Shown: positions 17,883 through 26,885, counted from the first letter of the stretch. The stretch: 64,000 nt of DNA from Acidimicrobiales bacterium (GCA_036378675.1 DASUWA010000043.1:58877-122876); one strand, 5' to 3'. Translations and numbers: made by a program. Notes: a model not told the origin generated them from the letters alone.

Positions 17883-18626
17883 ATGTCACAGGCGGTGGAG
17901 CAAGAAGGCGGTCGGGCGGTGACAACCCGCCGGGAGCGCCTTCGGGCGGCGACCATTTCGGAGATCAAGGGACTTGCCTGGCGGCAGCTGGCCGAAGTTG
18001 GAGCGGCTGCGCTGTCGCTGCGAGCGATCGCCGGCGAGATGGGCATGACTTCGTCGGCTCTTTACCGCTATTTCGCGAGCCGCGACGATCTGTTGAACGC
18101 CCTGGTTGTCGACGGGTTCTCTTCCCTCGCGGACGCTCTCGAAGCGGCGGAGTCCGAACTGGACGCTGATATGGGCTCCGACGAGAGCTGGCTTCGCCTC
18201 GCTGCGGCCCACCGGCGCTGGGCGCTTGAACACCCGACTGAGTACGCCCTGGTTTACGGGACTCCGGTTCCCGGTCTCGAGTCGGGGAGCGATGAACGCC
18301 GTGAACAGATGAAGCGCGGGGTCAACGTCCTGTTTCGGTGCATGATGGCCGGGCTTGGTCGCGGCGAGTTCAACGCGGGGGCGATCGAGGCAACGATGAA
18401 CCCCGCGTTGAAGGCCAAGCTGTCGGCGTGGCGAGCCGAACTCGGGTTCGATCTGCCCGAAGCCGCGCTTGCGGGGTGTCTGTTCGCGTGGACCCACCTG
18501 CACGGTGCTGTCTCGCTCGAGCTGTTCGGACACCTCCCCATGCAGCTCCAGCCTGCGGATGAACTCTTCAACCAGCAGATGACTCAGGTCATGGCGATGC
18601 TCGGGTCGCCGCCAGACAGAACCTAG
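17883..18626 (+). CDS. TetR-family regulator with WHG-type C-terminal domain
   Basis: 247 aa. The helix-turn-helix reads LSLRAIAGEMGMTSSALYRY with FASRDDLLNALVVDGF after it. The C-terminal domain (AHRRWALEHPTEYALVYGTP and FAWTHLHGAVSLEL) is the WHG/TetR_C_33 type. Divergent orientation to the MMPL exporter suggests ligand-controlled repression of that pump; the 71-bp gap between them would hold the operator, but I see no clear palindrome there. Confidence 0.88.
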   Translation: MSQAVEQEGGRAVTTRRERLRAATISEIKGLAWRQLAEVGAAALSLRAIAGEMGMTSSALYRYFASRDDLLNALVVDGFSSLADALEAAESELDADMGSDESWLRLAAAHRRWALEHPTEYALVYGTPVPGLESGSDERREQMKRGVNVLFRCMMAGLGRGEFNAGAIEATMNPALKAKLSAWRAELGFDLPEAALAGCLFAWTHLHGAVSLELFGHLPMQLQPADELFNQQMTQVMAMLGSPPDRT

Positions 18627-18630
18627 GGAT

Positions 18631-19503
18631 TCACAAAAGTGCGGGCGCGCCGGCGATGGACACCCTTGCAATGTGAAGGCTGCGGGCTCCGTTCGGGTAG
18701 CCGACACGTCCGGGGGTCCAGGCGTGGTAGGCCATGCACAGCTCTTCAGACCGATCGAGAAACCATTCCTGGCCCCCCGGACCGGCGACGTTGGTATCCG
18801 ACCCGAACCACGGGCGTCTCTTCGTCACCTTCTTGTACGGGCCCGTCACACTCGTCGCTGTTGCGTAGCCGATCGCGTAGCGGTCGGTGTTCCACCAGTT
18901 GGCTGAATAGAAGAGGTAGTAGATGCCGCCGCTGAGAACGAGGGACGGAGCTTCGATGAGCGGGGTTTCCCAGGATGCGTCATGGTCGAGCAGCCGGATG
19001 GCGGGTCCCACTAGAGAAGTTCCCTCTACAGTCAGTTTCTGGATCCAGAGGCTGGAGCGCCGGTCTATCGCGTTGGAATCGGCCTTCCACAGGAGATAGG
19101 GCGTACCGTCCAGGTCGACGAAGGGACTCGGATCGATCGAGCCTCCGAGTTCCAACTGGTATATGAACGGACCGTCGCTCCGGTCGACGTACGGCCCGAC
19201 CGGTTCGCGGGAAGTGGCGACCGAAATGGCTTGGCGTTGACCGGTGGGCTCGCGGACCGTATAGAAGAGGATGTAGTTGGACTCGCGGGGCAGAACAGCC
19301 GGCGCCCAGGTATTTCCGCCCGCAGCCCACGACGGGAGGCTCGGCAGACCATCGGGTTCGGTGCGCCACTCGACGAGGTCTGGCGATGACATCACCTGGA
19401 CGTTGACCGAGCCGGAATTGGTTGCCAAGGCGATGTATTCCGACCCGGTGTTGAGCACGAACGGATCGGGGAAGTCACGGGGATCGGCCCGCAGCGCGCT
19501 CAC
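18631..19503 (-). CDS. glycoside hydrolase family 43-like protein
   Basis: 290 aa, GTG start, no signal peptide. A five-bladed beta-propeller is suggested by the sequence rhythm and by the three GH43-type acidic positions: Asp in DFPDPFVL, Asp in GSIDPSPFVD, and Glu in PLIEAPSLVL. GH43 enzymes remove arabinose or xylose from plant-type glycans with inversion. The lack of a signal peptide implies intracellular action on imported oligosaccharides or another export route. It is the distal gene of a leftward cluster reaching to the P450. Confidence 0.8.
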   Translation of the reverse strand: MSALRADPRDFPDPFVLNTGSEYIALATNSGSVNVQVMSSPDLVEWRTEPDGLPSLPSWAAGGNTWAPAVLPRESNYILFYTVREPTGQRQAISVATSREPVGPYVDRSDGPFIYQLELGGSIDPSPFVDLDGTPYLLWKADSNAIDRRSSLWIQKLTVEGTSLVGPAIRLLDHDASWETPLIEAPSLVLSGGIYYLFYSANWWNTDRYAIGYATATSVTGPYKKVTKRRPWFGSDTNVAGPGGQEWFLDRSEELCMAYHAWTPGRVGYPNGARSLHIARVSIAGAPALL

Positions 19504-19547
19504 GACTCATCATGGCACTGCGGACTACCACCGGCAGCGAGGTGCGC

Positions 19548-19739
19548 TCAGGTCGCCTTGGCCCTGCGCCTTCGTCGATGTTGAATCTCGAGGGTTAGGA
19601 CCACTCCGCAGATCAATCCGGCTATAAAGCCGCCGGAGCCCCAAATGAACCGAACCCGGATGCCGTGGCTGAAGATCACGGTCAGGACGATGACGGCCGC
19701 GATCACGACAACCAGGACCGCCAGCCGAGGGTGCTTCAC
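19548..19739 (-). CDS. small two-helix membrane protein, 63 aa
   Basis: GTG 19739 overlaps the stop of the upstream small gene (GTGA). Two hydrophobic segments (LAVLVVVIAAVIVLTVIF and GGFIAGLICGVVLTLEI) are followed by a basic tail, HRRRRRAKAT, so the C-terminus is probably cytoplasmic. The layout is like LapA-domain proteins but too short to assign. Confidence 0.6.
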   Translation of the reverse strand: MKHPRLAVLVVVIAAVIVLTVIFSHGIRVRFIWGSGGFIAGLICGVVLTLEIQHRRRRRAKAT

Positions 19740-19999
19740 GGCGTGATACCTGCGTCGGTCAGCATTCGGCGGACATCCAGCACCTGCTGGTCCGTCAGAA
19801 CGTCGCCGTGGTGGTGACGGGGTGCTTCAAAAAACTCTGTTCTGTCCCCGAGCGTCACCTTGTACTTTCCGTCGTGCATCTCTTCGACCGCCGCAAGGTT
19901 CTCGAACAAGGAGATCACATCGTGCCACTCGATGTTATGGCTGAGGGGATGGGCGAAGATCCTCTCTAGCGTGGTCCGGTGGTGTCCCGACAGACTCAT
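19736..19999 (-). CDS. conserved small protein, HicA-like fold possible
   Basis: 87 aa. The N-terminus SGHHRTTLERIFAHPLSHNI and the pattern IEWHDVISLFENL, GKYKVTLGDRTEF resemble conserved short actinobacterial proteins that look like HicA mRNA interferases. The usual HicA catalytic His in a GSH-type strand is not evident, and no HicB partner adjoins, so toxin activity is unlikely. It begins 11 bp after the SDR stop and is translationally coupled to the next membrane protein. Confidence 0.6.
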   Translation of the reverse strand: MSLSGHHRTTLERIFAHPLSHNIEWHDVISLFENLAAVEEMHDGKYKVTLGDRTEFFEAPRHHHGDVLTDQQVLDVRRMLTDAGITP

Positions 20000-20010
20000 C
20001 CAGCGTCACC

Positions 20011-20859
20011 CTAGTACCGGTCCCCAGAGGTCGCTCCTGAAGATCCGGCGAATCGAAGCGCGGCGACGACACCGCCGTCGACGAGCACATCGGTGCCCGT
20101 GATGAAAGTCGATTCTGGGCCCAGCAGGAACGAGGCAACCGAAGCGATATCGTCCGGCGTTCCGAGCCGTCGCGCGGGCGACGAATCGACCATGGAGCGC
20201 ATCAGGTCGCCAACCGGAGACGACAGTTCTAGGCGCCCCATCGGAGTTGAGACGATTCCCGGACTGATCGAGTTGACACGAGCACCTCGAGCACCCCACC
20301 CCAGGCTGGCCGCCTGGACCATGATCTGATTGGCTCGCTTGGCGAGCGCATAAGCGCCTCCGGGATCGTCGCCGCCTCTTTCAAGTAGCAGCGGAAGCTG
20401 CAGCAGTTCGCCCGGCGGGGTGTTAGCCAGTGCCTGCTCTTCTTCTGGGCTCAGTGGCGGCGCCAGATGGCCGGCCATGCTCGATATCACCACGCCTGCG
20501 CCTCCCGGAGCCACGACCCGGCCGAATTCCTCGAGCACCAGGGCGACGCCGAGCAGGTCGACACTCAGGATCGCGGCCGACGTCGCCTGCGCCGGCGACA
20601 GTCCGGCAGTGTGGCCCACCTGGGTCACCCGACCAAGGCTCGCCGCGAGTTGGGCGAGGTCACGAACCGAGTCTGGGGACGAGACGTCAACGCGGTGCGT
20701 TGACACCGCATGACCCTGACTCCTGATTGCCTCGGAGGCCCGAGCGAGAACCTCGTCGCTGGAGTCGGCGAGCAAAATCGCTTTACCCGATCCGACTCGG
20801 TGGGCGATCGCTTCTCCCATCCCCCCGGCACCTAGCACGACCAGAACCGACTCCCGCAT
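20011..20859 (-). CDS. short-chain dehydrogenase/reductase
   Basis: 282 aa. The Rossmann start is LVVLGAGGMGEAIAHRVGSG, a slightly unusual GxGGxGxxI nucleotide motif. The active-site YALAK and preceding Ser (VVISSMAG) are present, as is the C-terminal FITGTDVLVDGGV. It probably oxidises or reduces a hydroxyl/keto group with NAD(P). It lies 28 bp downstream of a TetR gene that itself overlaps a P450 gene, suggesting one catabolic or modification operon. Confidence 0.88.
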   Translation of the reverse strand: MRESVLVVLGAGGMGEAIAHRVGSGKAILLADSSDEVLARASEAIRSQGHAVSTHRVDVSSPDSVRDLAQLAASLGRVTQVGHTAGLSPAQATSAAILSVDLLGVALVLEEFGRVVAPGGAGVVISSMAGHLAPPLSPEEEQALANTPPGELLQLPLLLERGGDDPGGAYALAKRANQIMVQAASLGWGARGARVNSISPGIVSTPMGRLELSSPVGDLMRSMVDSSPARRLGTPDDIASVASFLLGPESTFITGTDVLVDGGVVAALRFAGSSGATSGDRY

Positions 20860-20887
20860 CGTTACCTCCCAAGTAGCGAATCCCCGA

Positions 20888-21523
20888 CTAGGACCGGTGA
20901 AGTTTGTTGGCGGGCGTCGGCGGCGTGCCGTTCAAGACGGCTTGCTGCAGAAGACCGATGGTCCAGGTGATGGCGCGAGCAGCCTCGTCGTGATCGAATT
21001 GCCAGTCGACCATCAGTCGTTCATAAGAGGCGATGCCCCAGAGGACGTCGAACATGGCGGCAACCAACTTGCGGTCGCTCTCAGGCCACTGTGGGGCTGC
21101 CTCACCGACCGCAGCGAGCAGTGCCTGATGCTGGCGCCGGCTCGCGTCCGCGAGGGTTGGGTCAAGGGGTGGTCGCGACTCGGGTGGATACGACGAGACA
21201 TGACTGAAGATCCGGAGGGCGGCATCAGGGATTCCATCCAGACGAAGGTTGGCCAGATTTACCCCGGCTTGTTCTTCCAGCCGCATCATCACCGCATCGC
21301 GGAGCGCTCGTTCGTTCGGGAAGTGCCGGAAAACTGTTCGTTCGTTCACTCCCGCGCGTTCTGCGACACCACGAATCGTGAGCGCCCCCCAATGCCGGAT
21401 GGAGGACTCGCGAAGCAGTTCGGTTGCTGCGTCGACAATTCGGAAGGCGGTTTGCCCGGCCTTCTCCCGGCGGAGGGTGTTGTCGTAGCGGCGACGAGTT
21501 GCCGTCGCCGGGACTCGGGTCAC
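20888..21523 (-). CDS. TetR-family regulator within the P450-SDR operon
   Basis: 211 aa. The DNA-binding part reads ALTIRGVAERAGVNERTVFR followed by HFPNERALRDAVM. GTG 21523 overlaps the P450 stop (GTGA), so the regulator is translationally coupled to the enzyme rather than divergently transcribed. That arrangement suggests feedback control of the operon promoter upstream of 22731. Confidence 0.87.
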   Translation of the reverse strand: MTRVPATATRRRYDNTLRREKAGQTAFRIVDAATELLRESSIRHWGALTIRGVAERAGVNERTVFRHFPNERALRDAVMMRLEEQAGVNLANLRLDGIPDAALRIFSHVSSYPPESRPPLDPTLADASRRQHQALLAAVGEAAPQWPESDRKLVAAMFDVLWGIASYERLMVDWQFDHDEAARAITWTIGLLQQAVLNGTPPTPANKLHRS

Positions 21524-22731
21524 GGCACTGTCACGGGAAGCGTTTCCCAGCCGCGCACGGTCGAGGTCGGTGCTAGTTCGGCACGGCCATAATCCACGTC
21601 CCAGACTGGAAATCGGTCGAGAAGCTCGTCCAGAGCTATGCGACCTTCGAGCCTCGCAAGGGCCGCACCGAGGCAGTAGTGAATCCCGTAGCCGAACGTG
21701 AGGTGCTGGCCGATGGTGCGATGGATGTCGAATCGATTTGGTTCGACGAAGCGTCGCTCGTCCCGGTTTGCAGCTCCGATCAGAAACAGCATCGCGCTAC
21801 CTGCGGGAACGGAGCGGCCGTACAGCTCGACATCTTCGGGCATGTAGCGGCCGACTGCGGGACCGGGGGGCTCGTAACGAAGCACTTCCTCGATGACGTT
21901 CGGGATGAGCGAGCGGTTCTCGGCGACCTCGCGGCGCTGGTCGGGGTGGTCGCCGAGCAGCTTTGCGGTCCAACCGATCAGACGAGTAGTCGTCTCATTG
22001 CCTGCCCCGGCAACGACGGTGGTGTAGAGGAGAGCTTCGTCGCGCGAGAGCCGGCGAGTGGTACCCGTCTCGTCCTCGAACTCTGCCGTGAGCAGTTCAG
22101 TCATCAGGTCGTCCGAAGGGTGCTGGATCCGCCAGTCGATGTATTCGGTGAACATCTCGCTTCCGAACGTCGGGTTCCGTGAGATCTGCATCGGTTGACC
22201 GGATTCGGTCCGGAGGTTGGCATCGGCCTGTCTCCGGATGGCTTCGTGATCGGTCTCGGGAATGCCGATGAGCATTCCGATTACGCGCATCGGCATCTGC
22301 GCTCCGAGATCGGCGATGAGATCGAATCCGCCGGATCCGATTAGTGGGTCCAGGCTGCTAGCGCAGAACTCTCTGATCTTCGGCTCGAGGGCGGCGACCC
22401 GGCGCGGGGTGAAGACGCGTGACAGCAGGCTTCTGTGAATCGTGTGAGCTGGAGGATCCTCGAAGATGAGCGTTCCCGATGGCATCTCCACGTCGGCCTT
22501 GATGATCTCGAGGATCCCACCGCGACCGGAGATGAATCGCCTCGAATCGACCAGCCCCGCTTGCACGTCGGCGAAGCGGCTGACCGCGTAGAAGTCGTAC
22601 CTCTCGTTGTAATAGAGAGGGACCTCATCCCGCAGGCGCTTGAAGATCGGGTAGGGATCAGCGTCGACTTCTATGTCGTAGGGGTCGTAATAGACCTCTG
22701 ACGACGACAGCCAGCCCTCCAACGACCCCAT
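21520..22731 (-). CDS. cytochrome P450
   Basis: 403 aa from ATG 22731; GTG 22752 would add 7 residues without a visible ribosome site. The I-helix has VVAGAGNETTTRLIG (acid-alcohol pair replaced by GNETT), the ExxR motif region follows (NVIEEVLRYEPPG), and the heme loop is FGYGIHYCLGAALAR with the Cys ligand. It is a soluble bacterial P450 that would need ferredoxin partners; none is encoded nearby. It is the first gene of the P450-TetR-SDR operon. Confidence 0.92.
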   Translation of the reverse strand: MGSLEGWLSSSEVYYDPYDIEVDADPYPIFKRLRDEVPLYYNERYDFYAVSRFADVQAGLVDSRRFISGRGGILEIIKADVEMPSGTLIFEDPPAHTIHRSLLSRVFTPRRVAALEPKIREFCASSLDPLIGSGGFDLIADLGAQMPMRVIGMLIGIPETDHEAIRRQADANLRTESGQPMQISRNPTFGSEMFTEYIDWRIQHPSDDLMTELLTAEFEDETGTTRRLSRDEALLYTTVVAGAGNETTTRLIGWTAKLLGDHPDQRREVAENRSLIPNVIEEVLRYEPPGPAVGRYMPEDVELYGRSVPAGSAMLFLIGAANRDERRFVEPNRFDIHRTIGQHLTFGYGIHYCLGAALARLEGRIALDELLDRFPVWDVDYGRAELAPTSTVRGWETLPVTVP

Positions 22732-22858
22732 CGCCACACCCCAGTTCCTCACCGCAACAATTTCGTGTCAGGAGTATGGCACCAATATTTGCCTGTCACA
22801 AGAGCTTCTAGGACTGTCGTCTCCGGCCTCGTTTCGTGCTTTCAGCTAGACCGGGGCC

Positions 22859-23926
22859 GTGAAATTCGATCTGATGATGGGGTCGCGGACGTGGGAGCAG
22901 ACCGCAGCGTGGGCTCGACGACTGGAACCCGCCGGCTTCTCGGGGATGCTGTTCACCGAACAGACCCAGGCCCCTTGGATGGCGATCGCAGCCGCCTCGA
23001 TAGCAGCGCCTTCGCTGGAATTCTCGACGGGGATCGCCGTCGCGTTCCCTCGCAGCCCGATCGTTGCTGCCGGGCTGGCATGGGAGCTGGCCGAGAACAC
23101 CAAAGGCCGCTTCAGGCTGGGGCTCGGGAGCCAGGTGCGGGCTCACATCGAGCGGCGCTATGCGGCCGAGTTCGATCCTCCGGGCCCCCGGCTTCGAGAC
23201 TATGTGCTCGCGGTGAAGGCCTGCTTTAGGGCGTTCCGCGGGGAGGAGCCTCTCTCCTACGACGGGACCTACTACAAGATGTCCCTCCTGCCACCGATGT
23301 GGGCTCCTCGCCGGCACCCGTTCGGCGATGTCAAAGTAGACGTGTCGGCGGTGGGGCCGTGGATGTGCCGCATGGCAGGCGAGGTTGCCGACGGCGTTCA
23401 CGTCCATCCGTTCCATTCGCTTCCATACATCCACAACAGGCTGCTGCCGGCGGTAGCCGAGGGAACAGAACGGTCGGGGCGGTCGCCCGCCGATTTGGAT
23501 CTCATCGTTCCTGTGTTCGCGATTCCCGGCGATACGCCGGAGGAGCGCTTCGAATTAGTGGAGAAGGCCAGGGCCAGGATCGCGTTCTACGGTTCGACGA
23601 AGAATTACGCGTTCCAATTCGACGACCTCGGCTTCGACGGCACGTCAGCGAGGCTGAACGATCTCCTGAAGCGACGTGATGTCGCCGGCATGGCCGCCGC
23701 GATCACGGACGAGATGATGGAGCATTTCGCGGTCGTCGAGACGTGGGACGGTATGGCCGACGCGCTGATCAAGCGGTATGACGGCCTGGCCAGCCGTTTG
23801 GTGATGTACATGGGTGAGGACTCGATCGACGCCGCTCCCCAGAACCTCGGCAAATGGGCCGAGATCGCACGCGCCGTCACCGCTCATGGCCGCGATCAGC
23901 GAGCATCTGCCAGGCTGGACGGATGA
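22859..23926 (+). CDS. LLM-class F420-dependent oxidoreductase
   Basis: 355 aa, GTG start. This is a luciferase-like TIM-barrel protein: FDLMMGSRTWEQTAAWARRL at the N-terminus, TGIAVAFPRSPIVAAGLAWE, then GRFRLGLGSQVRAHIERRY, a signature of the TIGR03617-type F420 group. It probably uses reduced F420 or FMN on an unknown substrate. The ketopantoate reductase-like gene starts inside its stop (ATGA), so both belong to one operon with the SCO6745-type gene. Confidence 0.87.
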   Translation: MKFDLMMGSRTWEQTAAWARRLEPAGFSGMLFTEQTQAPWMAIAAASIAAPSLEFSTGIAVAFPRSPIVAAGLAWELAENTKGRFRLGLGSQVRAHIERRYAAEFDPPGPRLRDYVLAVKACFRAFRGEEPLSYDGTYYKMSLLPPMWAPRRHPFGDVKVDVSAVGPWMCRMAGEVADGVHVHPFHSLPYIHNRLLPAVAEGTERSGRSPADLDLIVPVFAIPGDTPEERFELVEKARARIAFYGSTKNYAFQFDDLGFDGTSARLNDLLKRRDVAGMAAAITDEMMEHFAVVETWDGMADALIKRYDGLASRLVMYMGEDSIDAAPQNLGKWAEIARAVTAHGRDQRASARLDG

Positions 23927-24936
23927 GGTTCGTCGTCTTCGGCGCCGGCGCGATCGGGGGAGTGGTCGGCGGGCGGCTCCTGCAGCACGGCCATGAGGTC
24001 GCTTTCATAGCAAGGGGTGCTCATGGCGAAGCGATTGCCAACAGCGGTCTGCGGGTTTTGGACCCAGGCGGCACGGTCACCGTGCACCCCTCCCGAGTCG
24101 CTGATCATCCCAGAGGCATTGACTGGCGCGCCGACGACGTGGTTCTTCTCAGCGTCAAGAGCCAGGACACGGTGACTGCCGTTGCGGATCTGTTCGGCGA
24201 GGCGCCCGGCACCATCTCGGTCGCCTGCTTGCAGAACGGGGTCGACAACGAGCGGACTGTCCTCAGGTGGTTCTCGCGCGTCTATGGCGTCACCGTCATG
24301 TGCCCCGCCGCTTACCTCGAACCCGGATACGTCATCGCGTACTCTTCACCGACGACGGCTCTTCTCGACATTGGGCGCTACCCCGAAGGCGATGACGCGA
24401 GAGCAACCGCTATCGCTGGATGCTTCAACGACGCGGCGATGGATTCGATCGTCCGCAAGGACATCATGCGCTGGAAATACTCAAAGCTCGTCCTGATGAA
24501 CCTCGCCAACGCGGTCGACGCGCTCTGCGGGCCCGCGGCGCGTGGCGGGGAGCTTGCCAAGCTGATCGATCGGGAGGGCATTGCCGTCTTGCAGGAGGCC
24601 GGAATCGACTTCGCATCGAAAGAGGAAGACCGCGACCGTCGGGGGAACCTTCTCAGACTCCACGAGGTCCCCGGCCAGTCCTGGAGCGGCAGCTCGTCTT
24701 GGCAGAGCCTTGCGCGTTCCACGGGAACGATCGAGACCGACTACCTCAACGGCGAGATCGTCATGATCGGGAGGCTGCACGGCATTCCGACCCCGGCGAA
24801 CGAAGCGGTTCAACGTCTGGCGAACCAGGCCGCGCGGGAGGGTTGGAAACCCGGCAGTCTCGATGAGCGGCAAGTCCTCGATCTGATAAGCAAGCCGAAC
24901 CACCAGGGGGGACCGAAGTGGACGTCCACGAACTGA
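23923..24936 (+). CDS. ketopantoate reductase family (PanE/ApbA) protein
   Basis: 337 aa from ATG 23923; the frame upstream to 23854 overlaps the previous gene. Rossmann motif VVFGAGAIGGVVGGRLLQHG at the start, the conserved LLSVKSQDT, CLQNGVDNE and the C-terminal helical domain with KYSKLVLMNLANAVDALCG. The family reduces 2-dehydropantoate to pantoate with NADPH, but divergent members act on other 2-ketoacids. The neighbours do not suggest pantothenate synthesis, so the substrate is open. Confidence 0.85.
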   Translation: MRFVVFGAGAIGGVVGGRLLQHGHEVAFIARGAHGEAIANSGLRVLDPGGTVTVHPSRVADHPRGIDWRADDVVLLSVKSQDTVTAVADLFGEAPGTISVACLQNGVDNERTVLRWFSRVYGVTVMCPAAYLEPGYVIAYSSPTTALLDIGRYPEGDDARATAIAGCFNDAAMDSIVRKDIMRWKYSKLVLMNLANAVDALCGPAARGGELAKLIDREGIAVLQEAGIDFASKEEDRDRRGNLLRLHEVPGQSWSGSSSWQSLARSTGTIETDYLNGEIVMIGRLHGIPTPANEAVQRLANQAAREGWKPGSLDERQVLDLISKPNHQGGPKWTSTN

Positions 24937-25817
24937 GCGAGCGCGCACGAGCGTTAGGCGGCCTGATCGAGCCATTCGCCGGTCAGGTCTATTTCTCGCC
25001 GGAGTGCCACGGGCGATACCAGGCACTGGGGTTCAATGGCAGCCCGGGAGAGTTTTCCGGGGTCGCGATGCCCGACGGTCCCGCCTACTTCTGCAGCCGC
25101 GGCTCGCTCATGGGCCAAGTCCCAGGCCAGGTTGTCTCCGCCGCGTTTGCCGTCTTCAACCCCGCCGTTGTCATTCCCTCGGTGGACCAGGGCTGGTCGC
25201 TAACCCGAGCACAGCTCCTCGAGAAGGAGCGTACGGACGGGTCCGTCGAGCAACTCACTCGGATACTTGGTGAACGTCCTGAAGGCATAGATCAAACAAA
25301 AGAATTGCTGGAGAGGGCCGGCGCATCGTTGCGGGTCGAGGGCAAGCCGCTTTACGCCGGCGTGGCGTCACAAGCGATCCCGGACTGCGAGCTCGGCGCA
25401 GCATGGAGGTACGCCGATTGCCTTCGTGAATACCGGGGCGACGCCCACATCGCCTCGTGGACGAGCGCCGGGTTCGACGCCGTCGAGATCGGTTTGCTCA
25501 CCGAGCTCTACTGGGGACTCCCGCTGAAGACGTACATCCGAACCCGGGCGTGGTCAGACCAAGAACTCGATGACGCGATCGAGCGTCTCGAGCGCCGCGG
25601 CTTGGTCTCGGAGGGTGCCTTCACAGAGAAGGGTCGTGAGCAACGCGAAGCCGTCGAGCTGGCGACCGACCTTCAATGCCGGCCGATCGTCGAGTCGCTG
25701 GGGGCTCGATTCGACGAGCTGGCCGCGCTGCTCGCCCCCATGGGGCAGGCCATCAGGAGGGCCTCGGGTTACCCGTCGTCGGGACCGCACGAGCTCGCCG
25801 CGGCCGCTCAGCGCTAA
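24918..25817 (+). CDS. SCO6745/SalK-like protein
   Basis: 299 aa; GTG 24918 overlaps the preceding gene by 19 bases. The N-terminal half contains PFAGQVYFSPECHGRYQALG and AYFCSRGSLMGQVPGQVVSA, blocks I associate with actinobacterial SCO6745-type proteins. The C-terminal half has a winged-helix-like stretch (DDAIERLERRGLVSEGAFTE). No catalytic function is known. Linkage to a F420-type oxidoreductase recurs in actinobacteria and suggests a joint role. Confidence 0.75.
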   Translation: MDVHELSERARALGGLIEPFAGQVYFSPECHGRYQALGFNGSPGEFSGVAMPDGPAYFCSRGSLMGQVPGQVVSAAFAVFNPAVVIPSVDQGWSLTRAQLLEKERTDGSVEQLTRILGERPEGIDQTKELLERAGASLRVEGKPLYAGVASQAIPDCELGAAWRYADCLREYRGDAHIASWTSAGFDAVEIGLLTELYWGLPLKTYIRTRAWSDQELDDAIERLERRGLVSEGAFTEKGREQREAVELATDLQCRPIVESLGARFDELAALLAPMGQAIRRASGYPSSGPHELAAAAQR

Positions 25818-25864
25818 CCGCGGGGCCCGACCGCAGAGGCAAGGCCACCGCCGTCCATCTTTTT

Positions 25865-25894
25865 TTGCGAATGAGAATGATTCCTAAGTATGAT
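25865..25894 (+). promoter_or_regulatory. promoter of the metal-uptake operon with overlapping Zur-like box
   Basis: A -35-like ttgcga (25865-25870) and a -10-like tatgat (25889-25894) are 18 bp apart. Between them lies tgagaatgattccta (25872-25886), which matches an actinobacterial Zur consensus (remembered as TGAAAATGATTTTCA) at 11 of 15 positions. A repressor bound there would block RNA polymerase. Transcription would begin close to the ATG at 25902. The cognate regulator is probably the Fur-family protein at 29510. Confidence 0.6.
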
Positions 25895-25901
25895 GACGGC
25901 C

Positions 25902-26885
25902 ATGTCGTCCTGGCCTCCCCTCAACTCTTGTGGAACCAAGTCCCTTCTGACCGGAGTTGCGGTCCTGAGCGCGGCTGTCGCGCTCCTGGGAGCTTGCTCG
26001 AGTACCAAGGGCCCGTCTTCGTCGTCAGCCGGCGTGTCCCAGGCGGCTGCGGTCCGGCCCACCAAGACCCTGAACATCATCGCCGGCGAGAACTTCTGGG
26101 GGAGCATCGTCTCCCAGCTGGCCGGGAAGGCCGGAAACGTGACCAGCATCGTGACCGACCCGAACGCCGACCCGCACGACTACGAGACAAGCTCGAGCGA
26201 CGCCCGGGCGTTCGCGACCGCGGACTATGTGGTGCTGAACGGCGCCGGCTACGACACCTGGGCTGGCAAGCTGCTGTCGGGCAACCCGAACTCGAAGCGC
26301 AAGGTCTTCACCGTTGCGGACCTGCTCGGCAAGAAGGAGGGGGACAACCCCCACTTTTGGTACGACCCCAACTACGTCACCCAGATGATCAACCAGGTCG
26401 AGGCGGACCTCAAGGCTCTCGATCCCGCCGACTCGGCCTACTTCGATGCCCAGCGCGCATCTCTCGACACTGCGATGCAGCCTTTCCGGAGCCGCCTGGG
26501 TGAGATAAAGGCCAAGTTCGCCGGCACACCGGTGGCGTCGACCGAATCGATATTCGTCTACCTCGGCACTTACCTGGGTTTGAACATCATTTCGCCCCCG
26601 GAGTTCATGCAGGCCGTGGCCGAAGGGAACGACCCGCCGGCGGCCAGCGTCGCCCAGTTCCAGTCTCAAGTTACCGGTAAGCAGGCAAAGGTTCTGGTCT
26701 ACAACGAGCAGACGTCCACCGCGGTCACCACCAACATCAAGAAGCTGGCCACGAACGCGGAGATCCCTGTGGTCGGGGTAACAGAAACCGTGCAGCCTTC
26801 CGACGCGACCTACGAACAGTGGTTCGAGGCCGAGTTGGAGCAGCTCCAGAACGCACTCAACGCCAACGCTTTGGCCGGTGGATGA
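25902..26885 (+). CDS. metal (Zn/Mn) ABC transporter substrate-binding lipoprotein, ZnuA/TroA-like
   Basis: 327 aa from ATG 25902; ATG 25890 lies inside the -10 element, so it is unlikely. A lipoprotein signal ends in LLGACSS. The cluster-9 fold is shown by NIIAGENFWGSIVSQLAGK, ADPHDYETSSSDARA (first His), DNPHFWYDPNYVTQ (second His). At the third ligand position the sequence is ASTESIFVYLG, Glu in place of the His of zinc-type ZnuA, as in Mn-binding PsaA. It delivers metal to the permease complex below. The Zur-like box argues for zinc, the ligand set for manganese. Confidence 0.85.
   Translation: MSSWPPLNSCGTKSLLTGVAVLSAAVALLGACSSTKGPSSSSAGVSQAAAVRPTKTLNIIAGENFWGSIVSQLAGKAGNVTSIVTDPNADPHDYETSSSDARAFATADYVVLNGAGYDTWAGKLLSGNPNSKRKVFTVADLLGKKEGDNPHFWYDPNYVTQMINQVEADLKALDPADSAYFDAQRASLDTAMQPFRSRLGEIKAKFAGTPVASTESIFVYLGTYLGLNIISPPEFMQAVAEGNDPPAASVAQFQSQVTGKQAKVLVYNEQTSTAVTTNIKKLATNAEIPVVGVTETVQPSDATYEQWFEAELEQLQNALNANALAGG

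Noticed and set aside
19736..19999. HicA-type toxin of a toxin-antitoxin pair
   Set aside because: No HicB partner is adjacent and the catalytic His pattern is not evident; the neighbour is a small membrane protein.
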